Shown piece after piece: positions 18,102 to 26,714 of a stretch of 64,000 bases of DNA. A program made the translations under genes and the position numbers. The notes below the pieces were generated by a model that saw nothing but the letters and a program-made list of their open reading frames with translations, did not search any database and had not been told where the DNA came from. Source of the DNA: JAYFQE01 sp034927345 (lineage in GTDB: Bacteria > Bacillota > Clostridia > Saccharofermentanales > UBA5734); the NCBI GenBank assembly GCA_034927345.1, contig JAYFQE010000015.1:124001-188000 (forward strand), given 5' to 3'. Within the stretch, counting starts at the first letter, position 1, and every line of letters begins with the position of its first letter.

Positions 18102-18152
18102 ATGGAATACATTCCAATAACTATTGCATATTCCATTGTTTTTGGATAGAAT
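18102..18152 (+). promoter_or_regulatory. Promoter and inverted repeat of the AAA ATPase gene
   Basis: TTGCAT (18124-18129), a 17-nt spacer and TAGAAT (18147-18152) form a good sigma-A-type promoter about 20 nt before the start. An 8-bp inverted repeat (ATGGAATA 18102-18109 with TATTCCAT 18129-18136) overlaps the -35 edge and may be an operator. Confidence 0.55.
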
Positions 18153-18172
18153 AGACATAAAGGATGATGGAT

Positions 18173-19378
18173 ATGAATAAATGGATTTTACGAAAAGAAT
18201 ATCTGCAAATATTAAAAGACTTTAGGGATAAAGATATTATTAAAATTGTAACCGGAATTAGAAGATGTGGAAAATCAACTTTAATGGAAATGTTTCAAGA
18301 ATACTTATGTGAAAATGGCATTGATAAAAATCATATTATATCGGTTAATTTTGAAGACTATAACTATGTGGATTTGCTGGAACCAAAGATCCTGCATACA
18401 TATGTTCAAGACAAAATGATCGATAATAAGATGTATTATGTGTTCTTCGATGAAATACAAAATGTGAAGGATTTTCCGAGAGTTGTAGACAGTTTGAATC
18501 TGAAAAAAAATGTAGATTTATATTTAACAGGTTCTAATGCTTATATGTTGTCGTCAGAAATTGCAACATTACTATCAGGTAGATACATTGAAGTAAAGAT
18601 GCTGCCGTTATCCTTTAAAGAATATGTTGAATTTACCGGTGATAGAAAAGAATTGGGTAAGAAATACTTGAATTATTTAAAATACAGTTCATTTCCGTAT
18701 GCAACAATGCTTGATGAAAATGAAGATAGAATATCAGAGTACTTGCAAGGAATTTATAGTACGGTTGTGCTGAAAGATATTATATCAAGAAATAAAATAT
18801 CCGATGTTATGATGCTGGATAGTGTTATACGCTTTATATTTAGTAATATTGGTAACTTAATGTCGACAAAAAAAATAAGTGATACAATGACTTCAGATGG
18901 AAGAAAAATTGATGTAAAAACAGTAGAAAAATACATTTCAGCATTAATGGAGAGTTTTATCGTATACCAGACAAAACGCTATGACATTAAAGGTAGAAAC
19001 TACTTAAAAACGTTAGATAAATACTATGTTGTAGACATCGGTTTAAGATATATGATATTAGGCACGAAAAATGCGGGTATTGGTCATATCTTGGAAAATG
19101 TAATCTATTTGGAGCTGATACGTCGAGGATATAAGGTCTACGTAGGAAAAGTTGAGAATGAAGAAGTGGATTTCGTTGCTATAAACAGCAAAGGAACGAT
19201 CTACTATCAAGTGTCTGCATCGGTACGTGATGATGCGACTCTGGCCAGGGAATTGAAACCGTTGCAAAAAATAACAGACCATTATCCCAAATATATTCTG
19301 ACCTTGGATGAGGATCCGGAAGCTGATTATAGTGGAATTAAAAAGATAAATGCCCTTGATTTTTTGTTGAGTGATTAA
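18173..19378 (+). CDS. AAA ATPase with DUF4143 domain
   Basis: ATPase of the AAA_14/DUF4143 group, a widespread family of unknown cellular role. The Walker A site is residues 28-36 (GIRRCGKST), Walker B is YYVFFDEIQNV, and the arginine-rich sensor region includes LYLTGSNAYMLSSEIATLLSGRY. The C-terminal third (VDFVAINSKGTIYYQVSAS) looks like the restriction-endonuclease-like fold often found in DUF4143. ATG at 18173 has AAAGGA 8 nt upstream; ATGs at 18164 and 18167 are in frame but too close to that site. Its base composition is visibly richer in A and T than all neighbours, with codons such as AAA, ATA and TTA dominant, so it was probably acquired recently. Confidence 0.9.
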   Translation: MNKWILRKEYLQILKDFRDKDIIKIVTGIRRCGKSTLMEMFQEYLCENGIDKNHIISVNFEDYNYVDLLEPKILHTYVQDKMIDNKMYYVFFDEIQNVKDFPRVVDSLNLKKNVDLYLTGSNAYMLSSEIATLLSGRYIEVKMLPLSFKEYVEFTGDRKELGKKYLNYLKYSSFPYATMLDENEDRISEYLQGIYSTVVLKDIISRNKISDVMMLDSVIRFIFSNIGNLMSTKKISDTMTSDGRKIDVKTVEKYISALMESFIVYQTKRYDIKGRNYLKTLDKYYVVDIGLRYMILGTKNAGIGHILENVIYLELIRRGYKVYVGKVENEEVDFVAINSKGTIYYQVSASVRDDATLARELKPLQKITDHYPKYILTLDEDPEADYSGIKKINALDFLLSD

Positions 19379-19384
19379 ATCATT

Positions 19385-20530
19385 TTATCGCGCGTTTTTC
19401 GAAACCCATTGAGCCAGCTGTAGCAGGCGGGGCTGAACATAAGGGAAAAATGCCTGATAAGCCTCGCAATATCGGTTGAGCGACAGCTTGCCGCCGGTCA
19501 TCGGCTCCCGGTCGCGGCGGCAGCCGCCGCGGCAAAGGGGGCGCCAGGCGCAGGAAAGGCAGCGGCCGTCGACCTGGCGGGATACGTCGATGAATCCGAG
19601 CTGATCACGTTTTTGCTCGATATCGGCAAAACTGTCTGTAATCAGATTGCCTAAGAGGCAGGAGTCGAGAACGTAAAAATCACACGGATAAACGCCGCCG
19701 TCGGCTTCGACGACCAGCTGACGGGTGCACTGGCCTAAGAGGCCGCAGCTTTCCGGCGGAGAACCGGCAGCCAGTCCGACCAGATTTTCAAAATAGCGGA
19801 TATACACATATCGGTTGTTGAGCAAATCGTTATACCAGAGGTCAAACAGATTCTTTAAAAATTCGGCATATAAAGCCGGCGTCAGGGCGTAATCCTGTGC
19901 CGGCGCCGGATCGGCCGGCATATCCGGCCGATTTTCAAAAGGATTGATACAAGGGATATATTGCTGATAAGTCAGGCCGTTCCTTTTGTAGAAAGCATAT
20001 AGCTTATGGATATTGCGGGCCGTTTGGGCGGTGACAACAGTCAGGATATTGAAGTCGGCCTGATATTGCCGGAGCAGTTGGACGGCATGCATCACCCGGT
20101 TGAACGTTCCCTTACGGCCGGCATCAAGACGATTTATATCATGCAGGTCCTTGCCGCCATCCAGAGAAACGCCGACGAGAAAATGATTTTCCGCAAGAAA
20201 GCCCGCCCATTCCCGATCGATGACCAGACCGTTCGTTTGGATGGTATTGGCGACCGTCAGGCCGGACCGGCCATATTGGGCCTGGAAGCGCAGCAGCGCC
20301 CGGTAAAAATCAAGTCCGGCCAGCGTCGGTTCGCCGCCCTGGAACGCAAAGGTACAGGATCCGTCCGCCTGGGCCATCGCTTTTTGGACCAGACATTCCA
20401 GGGTTTCCAAAGACATCCTGCCGAAAGACGCATGAGCGCGGTTGGCTTGGACATCCGTATAAAAACAGTACCGGCAGTGCATATTGCAGGCGCCGGATAC
20501 CGGCTTGATCAGCAAGACAAGGGGCGGCAT
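19385..20530 (-). CDS. Anaerobic sulfatase-maturating enzyme (radical SAM, SPASM)
   Basis: Converts an active-site Cys or Ser of sulfatases to formylglycine without oxygen. The radical-SAM cluster ligands are Cys15, Cys19 and Cys22 (CNMHCRYCFY). FAFQGGEPTLAG and the conserved YQQYIPC segment are typical of anSME. The SPASM part has CGLLGQC, YPCDFYV and CLSCAWRPLCRGGC for two auxiliary clusters. 381 residues is the normal size, and AGGAGG precedes the ATG. No sulfatase gene is visible in this window, so its substrate must be encoded elsewhere, or it modifies something else. It ends 6 nt from the convergent ATPase gene. Confidence 0.9.
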   Translation of the reverse strand: MPPLVLLIKPVSGACNMHCRYCFYTDVQANRAHASFGRMSLETLECLVQKAMAQADGSCTFAFQGGEPTLAGLDFYRALLRFQAQYGRSGLTVANTIQTNGLVIDREWAGFLAENHFLVGVSLDGGKDLHDINRLDAGRKGTFNRVMHAVQLLRQYQADFNILTVVTAQTARNIHKLYAFYKRNGLTYQQYIPCINPFENRPDMPADPAPAQDYALTPALYAEFLKNLFDLWYNDLLNNRYVYIRYFENLVGLAAGSPPESCGLLGQCTRQLVVEADGGVYPCDFYVLDSCLLGNLITDSFADIEQKRDQLGFIDVSRQVDGRCLSCAWRPLCRGGCRRDREPMTGGKLSLNRYCEAYQAFFPYVQPRLLQLAQWVSKNAR

Positions 20531-20659
20531 GAAAACCTCCTGGGTGTTATCCGAACCGTTATTTTTTCGGCCGATGTTGATAAACCCCGTTTATTTTACG
20601 CCGCCCGCCTGGAAATATCCAGATTGGCATACCATTCAACGTCGCTGAGCCGGGGCGGA

Positions 20660-21532
20660 TCATGAAATCAATCTGACCAGTTCATCATAGATGATTTCGT
20701 GACCGTCATTATTGGGGTGCGGATCGAAGTTGCCGGCTGTTATATTGAAATTAACCGGATTTACGGTACTGCTGCGGAACAAGGTAAACGTATCGGCGAC
20801 TTTATACCCGTAAATCGTCGCTGGAATTTTAATGGTTCGGTTGATGCTTAGAATCAGCGGATCCAGCAGGACGGCGAATTGATTGCCGGCCGGCAGGGGA
20901 TCGTAAACGGTGAGAACAAGAATCTTGGCCTGAGGCGCCCTGTATTTTAAGGTGCTGATGATCAGCGGCCAATCCCGTTTAAAGGCAGCCACGCCTTGAT
21001 CCAGAGCCAGATGCAGAGAACCCAGCGGGAATACCGCGGATAGATATAGAGCGGTCATCGTGGATTGCCAGCGTTCGGGATCGGCGGCAATGGCGTTCTC
21101 CAGGTTGGCGAGGAATGCTTCTTCATCCGGATTCAGCCCGTAGGCAGAAGCAACTGCCTGAATAATAGGCCCCAGCAGATTATTGGCCCCGATACAGACG
21201 GTTACATAGCGGGAATTTTTCAAAGCGACGCTGACGGAGCTGGTTTTGCTGTAAAGAGCTGCTTTCAGGTCGCTGGTTCTCCAGCCGGGCACGCCGGTAT
21301 TGATAAATGAATAAGGATCAGCGGTTTGACTATCCAGGTAGCTGCTAAACCGGTTCGCATAACTGTTCTCAATCGGGTCGGCGCTCAGGCCGTAAGATAT
21401 GGAGTCTCCCAGGCTGACATACTTGACCGAACTTGCGGTTGAGCCGGTTCTGGCCGCAAAAACCTGAAATGGCAAAGAAACGATTAAAAAAACGGTCAGA
21501 AGACAAAACAAGACTTTCCTCTTCATGTTCAT
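20660..21532 (-). CDS. Secreted SGNH/GDSL hydrolase
   Basis: Extracellular esterase or lipase of the SGNH fold. Residues 1-26 are a signal peptide (basic MNMKRK, hydrophobic core, VFA-A cleavage near 26-27). The nucleophile is Ser44 in VSLGDSISYG; the oxyanion Asn lies in VCIGANNLLG; the Asp-His pair is in FDPHPNNDGHEII near the end. The start is not marked by a strong ribosome site; ATG at 21532 or 21526 both give a good signal peptide, while the longer reading from 21583 would spoil it. It is followed by the anSME gene on the same strand after 129 nt. The substrate is unknown. Confidence 0.85.
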   Translation of the reverse strand: MNMKRKVLFCLLTVFLIVSLPFQVFAARTGSTASSVKYVSLGDSISYGLSADPIENSYANRFSSYLDSQTADPYSFINTGVPGWRTSDLKAALYSKTSSVSVALKNSRYVTVCIGANNLLGPIIQAVASAYGLNPDEEAFLANLENAIAADPERWQSTMTALYLSAVFPLGSLHLALDQGVAAFKRDWPLIISTLKYRAPQAKILVLTVYDPLPAGNQFAVLLDPLILSINRTIKIPATIYGYKVADTFTLFRSSTVNPVNFNITAGNFDPHPNNDGHEIIYDELVRLIS

Positions 21533-21722
21533 CACGCTTTCTTCTCTTAACCCCCTGGGGTTTGAGTTTCGCATATGCCGCATTCAATTGTTACCGGAAT
21601 AATTACATTAAACGATGTTGCCGGCGGCTTGTCAAGACAACGCAAATGCCTAGCGGAAGTCTTTGTCTTTTCAGGCGATCATCTGCTATGATGGGTATAA
21701 ATGATTGCTGGAGGCGGTTAGT

Positions 21723-22766
21723 ATGAATATTTTTATTGGTACCGCAACCCGTTTAGGCGGTTTGGGCATTGTATCCTGTTCGCTGGATGAAGACCGGCTG
21801 CGGTTGATCGATACAGCCATGCTGCCTAATCCGACCTATCTGATCCTGTCGGGTAATCAGAAAACACTCTATGCCGTGAGCAGTGATTCGGTCCGGGGCG
21901 AAGACGGGGGATCTGTGGCGGCTTACCGGATTAAAGACGGCAAACCGGTTTTGCAGTCGCGGCAGAATACCGGCTCGGCCGGTCCATGCTTCCTTTGTTT
22001 AAGCGATGACGAACGTTTCTTGTATGCTGCTAATTACCATGGCGGCAGCTTATCGGTTTTTCCAGTCGATGAAGATCAGATTGGCGAACGGATTCAATTG
22101 ATCGGCCATGAAGGACACGGACCGAACCCGGCCAGACAACAAAGCCCGCATGTGCATCAAGTATCTTTTATTCCGGGAACGCATTTGCTTTGCGTGATCG
22201 ATCTCGGTATCGACGCGGTCATGATTTATGAGCAGGACCCGGTCGGCGGCATGCTGAAATTGGCCGGCCGGCTGGACTGCCGGCCCGGATCCGGCCCGCG
22301 CCACATCGCTTACGGACCGGAGGATAAGGCCTATTTAGCCAATGAACTGGGCAATTCCGTCTGTGTGCTCCAGCGAGCTAATAAATCTTTTCAGTGCCTG
22401 CAGACCTTATCCACACTGCCGGACAACTGGCAGGGCGACAATACGTGCGCGGCGATCCGGACCGACGGACAACAGGTTTATGTCAGCAATCGCGGCCATG
22501 ACAGCCTGGCTGTTTATCGGATTCTGGGAAATGGGCTTCTGGCGCGGATCGGCGTCTATAAAACCGGCGGCGGCATTCCCCGCGATTTTGTCCTGCTCGG
22601 TTCCGGGCGGATTCTGGTTGCCCATCAGGACGGCGATGTTGCGCTTCTGACCTGGCATCCTGATCGCGGCTTAACTCAACTTACCGAACCATTGCCGGTC
22701 GCCGGCGCGGTTTGCGTATGTCCGCTGGTCCACTCATGCAAAGCGGGGAAGCGTGCCGACGATTAA
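21723..22766 (+). CDS. Lactonase family protein (6-phosphogluconolactonase-like beta-propeller)
   Basis: Seven-bladed beta-propeller lactonase of the YbhE/Pgl family, which hydrolyses 6-phosphogluconolactone or other sugar lactones in the cytoplasm. Typical repeats are NPTYLILSGNQKTLYAVSS, GPCFLCLSDDERFLYAANYHGGSLSVF, SPHVHQVSFIPG and GPRHIAY. The ATG at 21723 has GGAGG 8 nt upstream. The 347-residue length fits the family. It stands alone on the plus strand between the SGNH hydrolase and the importer operon. It may work with the Gfo/Idh/MocA dehydrogenases of this window, which could produce sugar lactones, but that link is inference. Confidence 0.88.
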   Translation: MNIFIGTATRLGGLGIVSCSLDEDRLRLIDTAMLPNPTYLILSGNQKTLYAVSSDSVRGEDGGSVAAYRIKDGKPVLQSRQNTGSAGPCFLCLSDDERFLYAANYHGGSLSVFPVDEDQIGERIQLIGHEGHGPNPARQQSPHVHQVSFIPGTHLLCVIDLGIDAVMIYEQDPVGGMLKLAGRLDCRPGSGPRHIAYGPEDKAYLANELGNSVCVLQRANKSFQCLQTLSTLPDNWQGDNTCAAIRTDGQQVYVSNRGHDSLAVYRILGNGLLARIGVYKTGGGIPRDFVLLGSGRILVAHQDGDVALLTWHPDRGLTQLTEPLPVAGAVCVCPLVHSCKAGKRADD

Positions 22767-22782
22767 GCGAGCGCGCTTCCCC
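22745..22782. terminator. Bidirectional hairpin between lactonase and importer operon
   Basis: Perfect 9-bp inverted repeat (GGGGAAGCG 22745-22753 with CGCTTCCCC 22774-22782) with a 20-nt loop between two convergent genes; its first arm lies in the lactonase 3' end. There is no clear U-run on either side, so it may be a structural 3' end and not a classic terminator. Confidence 0.45.
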
Positions 22783-22822
22783 ATGAGGTAAGGGGACTAT
22801 AATCGATTAGAGCAGGTTTGGA

Positions 22823-24499
22823 TTATTGCATGGTTGCCCACCATTCGTTGGCTTCTTTTTCCAGAGTCGCGAAACCGGCTGCTTTATATTCGGTAACGAA
22901 CTGGTCGAAGTAGTCGACCGGCTTGGCTCCGGTAATGATCGCGATAAAAGCTTCATCTTCCATCTTGTCAAGCTCGGTTTGGTAGGTGCTGGCGGAAGGC
23001 AGTGAAATGAGCAGATCGCTCTTGATCAAGCCTTGGTCATATTTGTTTTCGGCAGCCCATTGGAACGTGTACTTATTCTGAATCTTATCAATGCTGGTCA
23101 GCAGGAAAGGTTCAATAACGGTATGGCCGCCGATGCCCGGCAGGGTCTCGTCCGGTTTGTTGTTCTTTTCTTTCCAGGTAGCGAAATCGGAAACCGGCAC
23201 GCCGTCGGCATTGTAATGCCACATCTCGTCTTTGATGCCCAGACGGGCTTCAAACCAATGTTCGGGATCCTCGGTCCAATATTCATACATGGTCATGATC
23301 TTGGCCATTTTGTCCGGTTCCTGTTCCAATTGTTTACCGAAACCGACTGAGTGCGAATGAGGCAGCGCGTAGCCGACGGTGCCGCTTTTGCCGTTGGGGC
23401 CGGTTACCGGCAGACCGTTAACAAGCTTCTTTTCAGCGCCGGGATTGTTTTTCTGCAATTCAACATAGTTTGCTCCAGCCAAGACAGACGCTTTGCCGGT
23501 GGATTCGTTGATCGGACCCAGATCCGGGATCCAATGGTAATAACCGCCGTGTCCGGAATAACCGATACGGCCTTCGGCAAAGGCATTGGAGACAGCCCAG
23601 TAGCCGCCTTTATTTTCACCGGTTATGAATTCCGGATCAATAACGCCGTCTTTGTACCATTGAGCCAGAATGGTCAAAGCTTCTTTCATTTCCGGCTGGA
23701 TCGATGAATAAACCAGTTTGCCGCCGACAGCGTTCCATTGCTTGCGCTCCAGGCCGAAAGCGCCGTAGACGAGGTTCAAGCCGGATGTGGAAAGGCCGAA
23801 AGTGTCTTTTTTGCCATTGCCGTCCGGATCGTCGTTGGTAAATTTGTACATCAACGTTTTAAATTCGTCCAGCGTCGTCGGAGCAGCGGTAACGCCGACT
23901 TTTTCCATCCAGTCGCCGCGGTAGACGATGGGTTCATGGAAGAGGTTGTTCGAATAGGAACCGATCGGGATGGTGTACTGCGTGCCGTTTTTCTGCCCGA
24001 GCAGCAGGACTTTGTCATAATCTTTGACTAAAGCGTCAATCGTCTTGGGCATGTAGGTGTCCAGCATGCCGTCGGGAATTTTCGCCAGCAGCTGCTGTTC
24101 GACATAGTTGGAGAAATTAGCAGCCGAATTGACATACAGAAGATCCGGGATGTCGCCGCCGGCGAATTTTGTGCCGAGGACATCATTCCAGGAATTCGGG
24201 TCGATGTTCCAGAATTGAATATCGACATTGAAGAGTTCGTTCCATTTTTTAATCAGGATAGGATCATTGCTGAGCGGACTGTTTTGCGGTCCGATCCAGG
24301 TGATGGTATAGGTTTTGTCCTGCGGCGCGTTCGGATCGGCCGTTGTGGTTGTCGCGGGGGCCGTCGTTGTCGTTCCGCCGGCCGAGGGCGTTGATGTGCC
24401 CGAGACAGACGTCTTGGCAGGATTGCAGGCGGTCATGACGCCGATGAGCATCATAATGGCCAGCATGCAGGCGATAGCTTTGATGGGTTGCTTTCTCAT
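22823..24499 (-). CDS. Extracellular sugar-binding lipoprotein (CUT1, second system)
   Basis: Substrate-binding lipoprotein of the second importer. Residues 1-24 are a signal peptide and Cys25 in GVMTAC is the lipidation site. A Thr/Ala-rich linker (residues about 38-60) precedes a 500-residue binding fold with the family segments YTITWIGPQNSPLSNDPILIKKWNELF and VVYRGDWMEKVG-like motifs. 558 residues is usual for this subgroup. AGGAGG precedes the ATG. It is the last gene of the operon permease-permease-binding protein and is separated from the permease by a 9-bp hairpin. The ligand is unknown; the nearby GH29 gene makes fucose-containing glycans one possibility. Confidence 0.92.
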   Translation of the reverse strand: MRKQPIKAIACMLAIMMLIGVMTACNPAKTSVSGTSTPSAGGTTTTAPATTTTADPNAPQDKTYTITWIGPQNSPLSNDPILIKKWNELFNVDIQFWNIDPNSWNDVLGTKFAGGDIPDLLYVNSAANFSNYVEQQLLAKIPDGMLDTYMPKTIDALVKDYDKVLLLGQKNGTQYTIPIGSYSNNLFHEPIVYRGDWMEKVGVTAAPTTLDEFKTLMYKFTNDDPDGNGKKDTFGLSTSGLNLVYGAFGLERKQWNAVGGKLVYSSIQPEMKEALTILAQWYKDGVIDPEFITGENKGGYWAVSNAFAEGRIGYSGHGGYYHWIPDLGPINESTGKASVLAGANYVELQKNNPGAEKKLVNGLPVTGPNGKSGTVGYALPHSHSVGFGKQLEQEPDKMAKIMTMYEYWTEDPEHWFEARLGIKDEMWHYNADGVPVSDFATWKEKNNKPDETLPGIGGHTVIEPFLLTSIDKIQNKYTFQWAAENKYDQGLIKSDLLISLPSASTYQTELDKMEDEAFIAIITGAKPVDYFDQFVTEYKAAGFATLEKEANEWWATMQ

Positions 24500-24523
24500 A
24501 GTTTTCCTCCTAGTACAATATAA

Positions 24524-24545
24524 TTGAAACGCATTGGCGTTTCAA
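24524..24545 (-). terminator. Perfect hairpin upstream of the second binding-protein gene
   Basis: A 9-bp perfect stem (TTGAAACGC 24524-24532 with GCGTTTCAA 24537-24545) with a 4-nt loop fills most of the 54-nt gap between permease and binding protein and ends 15 nt before the ribosome site. It probably protects the 5' end of a processed binding-protein mRNA. Confidence 0.6.
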
Positions 24546-24553
24546 ATCAAGCT

Positions 24554-25423
24554 TTATCCCTTCAGGGAACCGACCATGACACCTTTGACGAAGTATTTTT
24601 GCACAAACGGATAGACCATGATAATCGGCAGCGTGGCGACTATGGTCGTCGCTGCCTTGAGGGCTTCCGGGGTATAGGTGCCGGTATCGAGAGAACCGGT
24701 GAAGCTCATGTATTGCGATGTGCCTTCGACGACGATCCGGCGCAGGATCAGCTGCAGGACCTGTTTATTGGCGTCCTGAATATAGATCATGCAGTCGAAC
24801 CAGGAATTCCAATGGCCGACCGCGTTCCACAAGGCGATGGTCGCGATAATCGGCAGCGATATCGGCATGACGATCCGGAACATGATCTGAATATCATTGG
24901 CGCCGTCAATTCGCGCCGATTCTTCCAGGCTATCCGGCAGGCTCATGAAATAGTTGCGCATGATGGTCATATTGTAGGCGCTGCACAGGCCGGGCAGGAT
25001 CATCGCCCAGATGCTGTCATAAAGGCCGAGGCCGCGGACCAGGAGGTAACCCGGGATCAGGCCGCCGGAAAAGAACATGGTGAAGACGATCAGGCTGGTC
25101 CATAAGGTTCGGTTGGGGAAATAGCGTTTGGACAAAGCATAGGCGGCCGCCGCCGTAACCAGAACCGAGAGGGCTGTGCCGATAACCGTCCGGACGATGG
25201 TGTTGTAAAAGCCGGTCCACATATAATGGTTTTTCAATACATTTTTATACGCGGTTATGTCAAAAGTCCGGGGCAGCAGGCTGATTGTCGCCGAATTGCC
25301 CAACGACTGGAAGACAAGGAAAATGAAAGGATAGAGGGTGCTGATGCAAAGGATAAGCATGAGGGTATTGTTGATGATGTCAAAGGTCAGATCACCTTTT
25401 GAGCGTCGTTTTAGTGTCGCCAT
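24554..25423 (-). CDS. ABC sugar transporter permease, LplC/YtcP-like
   Basis: Inner-membrane subunit of a CUT1 importer with six predicted helices. The EAA loop that contacts the ATPase is ESARIDGANDIQIMFRIVMPISLP, shown here as two parts: ESARIDGANDIQ and MFRIVMPISLP. MFFSGGLIPGYLLVRGLGLYDS and the C-terminal YPFVQKYFVKGVMVGSLKG are near-diagnostic of the LplC group. AGGAGA precedes the ATG. It lies 12 nt after the other permease. There is no ATPase gene in the operon, so a shared ATPase must energise it. Confidence 0.94.
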   Translation of the reverse strand: MATLKRRSKGDLTFDIINNTLMLILCISTLYPFIFLVFQSLGNSATISLLPRTFDITAYKNVLKNHYMWTGFYNTIVRTVIGTALSVLVTAAAAYALSKRYFPNRTLWTSLIVFTMFFSGGLIPGYLLVRGLGLYDSIWAMILPGLCSAYNMTIMRNYFMSLPDSLEESARIDGANDIQIMFRIVMPISLPIIATIALWNAVGHWNSWFDCMIYIQDANKQVLQLILRRIVVEGTSQYMSFTGSLDTGTYTPEALKAATTIVATLPIIMVYPFVQKYFVKGVMVGSLKG

Positions 25424-25435
25424 ATTCTTCTCTCC

Positions 25436-26440
25436 TTACCAGATACCGTATTCGTTGAATCGTTTTGCCGCCATATTCGCGAACAAAACCAGGGCAAAGG
25501 AGATAACGTTCCGGAACAGGCCCACCGCGGTAGAAAAGCTGTATTTCATATCGATCAGGCCGACACGGTATATATAAGTTCCCAGAACATCGCCGACACT
25601 ATAGACAGCGGCATTATAAAGATTGAAAATCTGATCAAAATCGTCGCCGACGATGCCGCCGATTGAAAAAATGAGCATGATGGTGATAACCGGTGTCAAT
25701 TCAGGCAAGGTGATGCTGACAATTTTCCGCAGGCGGCTGGCTCCGTCAATTTCGGCAGCTTCATAAAGCTGAGGCGATATCGAGGTAATGGAAGCCAGAT
25801 AAACAATGGACCCCCAGCCAAATCCTTTCCACATGGACGTGACAACCAGAACGCTGCGGAACCATTTTGTATCGGCGAGGAAATAAATCGGTTCGATGCC
25901 CATGGCCTTCAGCAAAACGTTAATCGGGCCGGTTGACGGCGAAAGAAATTGAATAAACAATCCGCCTAAAACAACCCAGGAAACGAAATGGGGCAAGTAG
26001 CTGATGGTTTGCACGGTCTTTTTAAATTTAACCTGGCGAATTTCATTTAATAGAATAGCAAAGATAATCGGCGCCGGAAAACCGGTAATTAATTTATAGA
26101 TGCTGATGACGAGCGTGTTACGAAACACCTCGCCGAAACTCTTTATGGAAAACAGTAATCTGAAATTATCGAGGCCTACCCAGGGACTGCCGATAATGCC
26201 TAACCGGAATATGAAATTTTTGAAGGCGATTTGAACGCCATACATCGGGCCATAACAAAATATTAAGAAGTATATAAGAGCGGGTAAAAGCAGCAGGACA
26301 AGATAGCGGTTTTTCCAATATTGTCTCGCCAGGCCGGCTTTTTTGGGCGCTTTCCTGAGCTGGACAGTTTTTTTCTGGGGCAGATTTTCTAAATTGTCTG
26401 TTTGACTGGTAGACAATTCATCTGCAACGGTACTTTGCAT
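25436..26440 (-). CDS. ABC sugar transporter permease, LplB-like
   Basis: First gene of the second importer operon. The first 48 residues are cytoplasmic and polar, longer than usual; six helices follow. Family marks are FCYGPMYGVQIAFKNF, SPWVGLDNFRLLF and the EAA loop EAAEIDGASRLRKIVSITLP. The C-terminus RFNEYGIW matches the LplB consensus. A GGGGAG site precedes the ATG. The 274-nt gap upstream separates it from the divergent AraC regulator, which probably controls it. Confidence 0.94.
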   Translation of the reverse strand: MQSTVADELSTSQTDNLENLPQKKTVQLRKAPKKAGLARQYWKNRYLVLLLLPALIYFLIFCYGPMYGVQIAFKNFIFRLGIIGSPWVGLDNFRLLFSIKSFGEVFRNTLVISIYKLITGFPAPIIFAILLNEIRQVKFKKTVQTISYLPHFVSWVVLGGLFIQFLSPSTGPINVLLKAMGIEPIYFLADTKWFRSVLVVTSMWKGFGWGSIVYLASITSISPQLYEAAEIDGASRLRKIVSITLPELTPVITIMLIFSIGGIVGDDFDQIFNLYNAAVYSVGDVLGTYIYRVGLIDMKYSFSTAVGLFRNVISFALVLFANMAAKRFNEYGIW

Positions 26441-26714
26441 AATTAATTCTCCCCTTTATTGTGCATGATTCGGCTGGATTGCCTGTAGCATAACAACCGG
26501 TCCGGTGTCTGACAATGGAAAGAATCTATAGTTATGAAACGATTCCCCAAAAACAGTGATTGAGAAATAGCAAGATTCTCCAATTGTATGAATTTTCGTA
26601 CTTTATCAAAAACGCAGGCGTACTATTTGATCAAACATGTTATACTTTTTCCGTCCATAAAATTGTTTTGCCAATCATCCCGGCTGGAAAATCTGAATTG
26701 AGGAGCTGCTGCTG
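26441..26714. promoter_or_regulatory. Divergent control region, importer operon and AraC regulator
   Basis: Gap of 274 nt. On the plus strand a TATACT (26641-26646) without a good -35 box precedes the AraC gene, next to the 10-bp palindrome TTTGATCAAA (26626-26635). On the minus strand a weak TTTGAT-N16-TACAAT promoter can be read toward the permease, leaving a leader of about 130 nt. Operator sites of the AraC protein probably lie here but I cannot define them. Confidence 0.45.

Noticed and set aside
20565..20663. Small minus-strand frames after the SGNH gene, including an ATGA-overlapping 34-codon frame and a peptide reading DVEWYANLDISRRAA
   Set aside because: The first lacks any family resemblance or ribosome site. 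The second faintly resembles the start of tyrosine recombinases, but it has no start codon and an upstream stop, and no other phage or integrase sign is nearby.
24524..25105. Plus-strand open frame of 193 codons opposite the permease
   Set aside because: Its composition is rich in Asp, Arg, His and Gln as expected for the antisense of membrane-helix codons, and the real permease on the other strand is certain.
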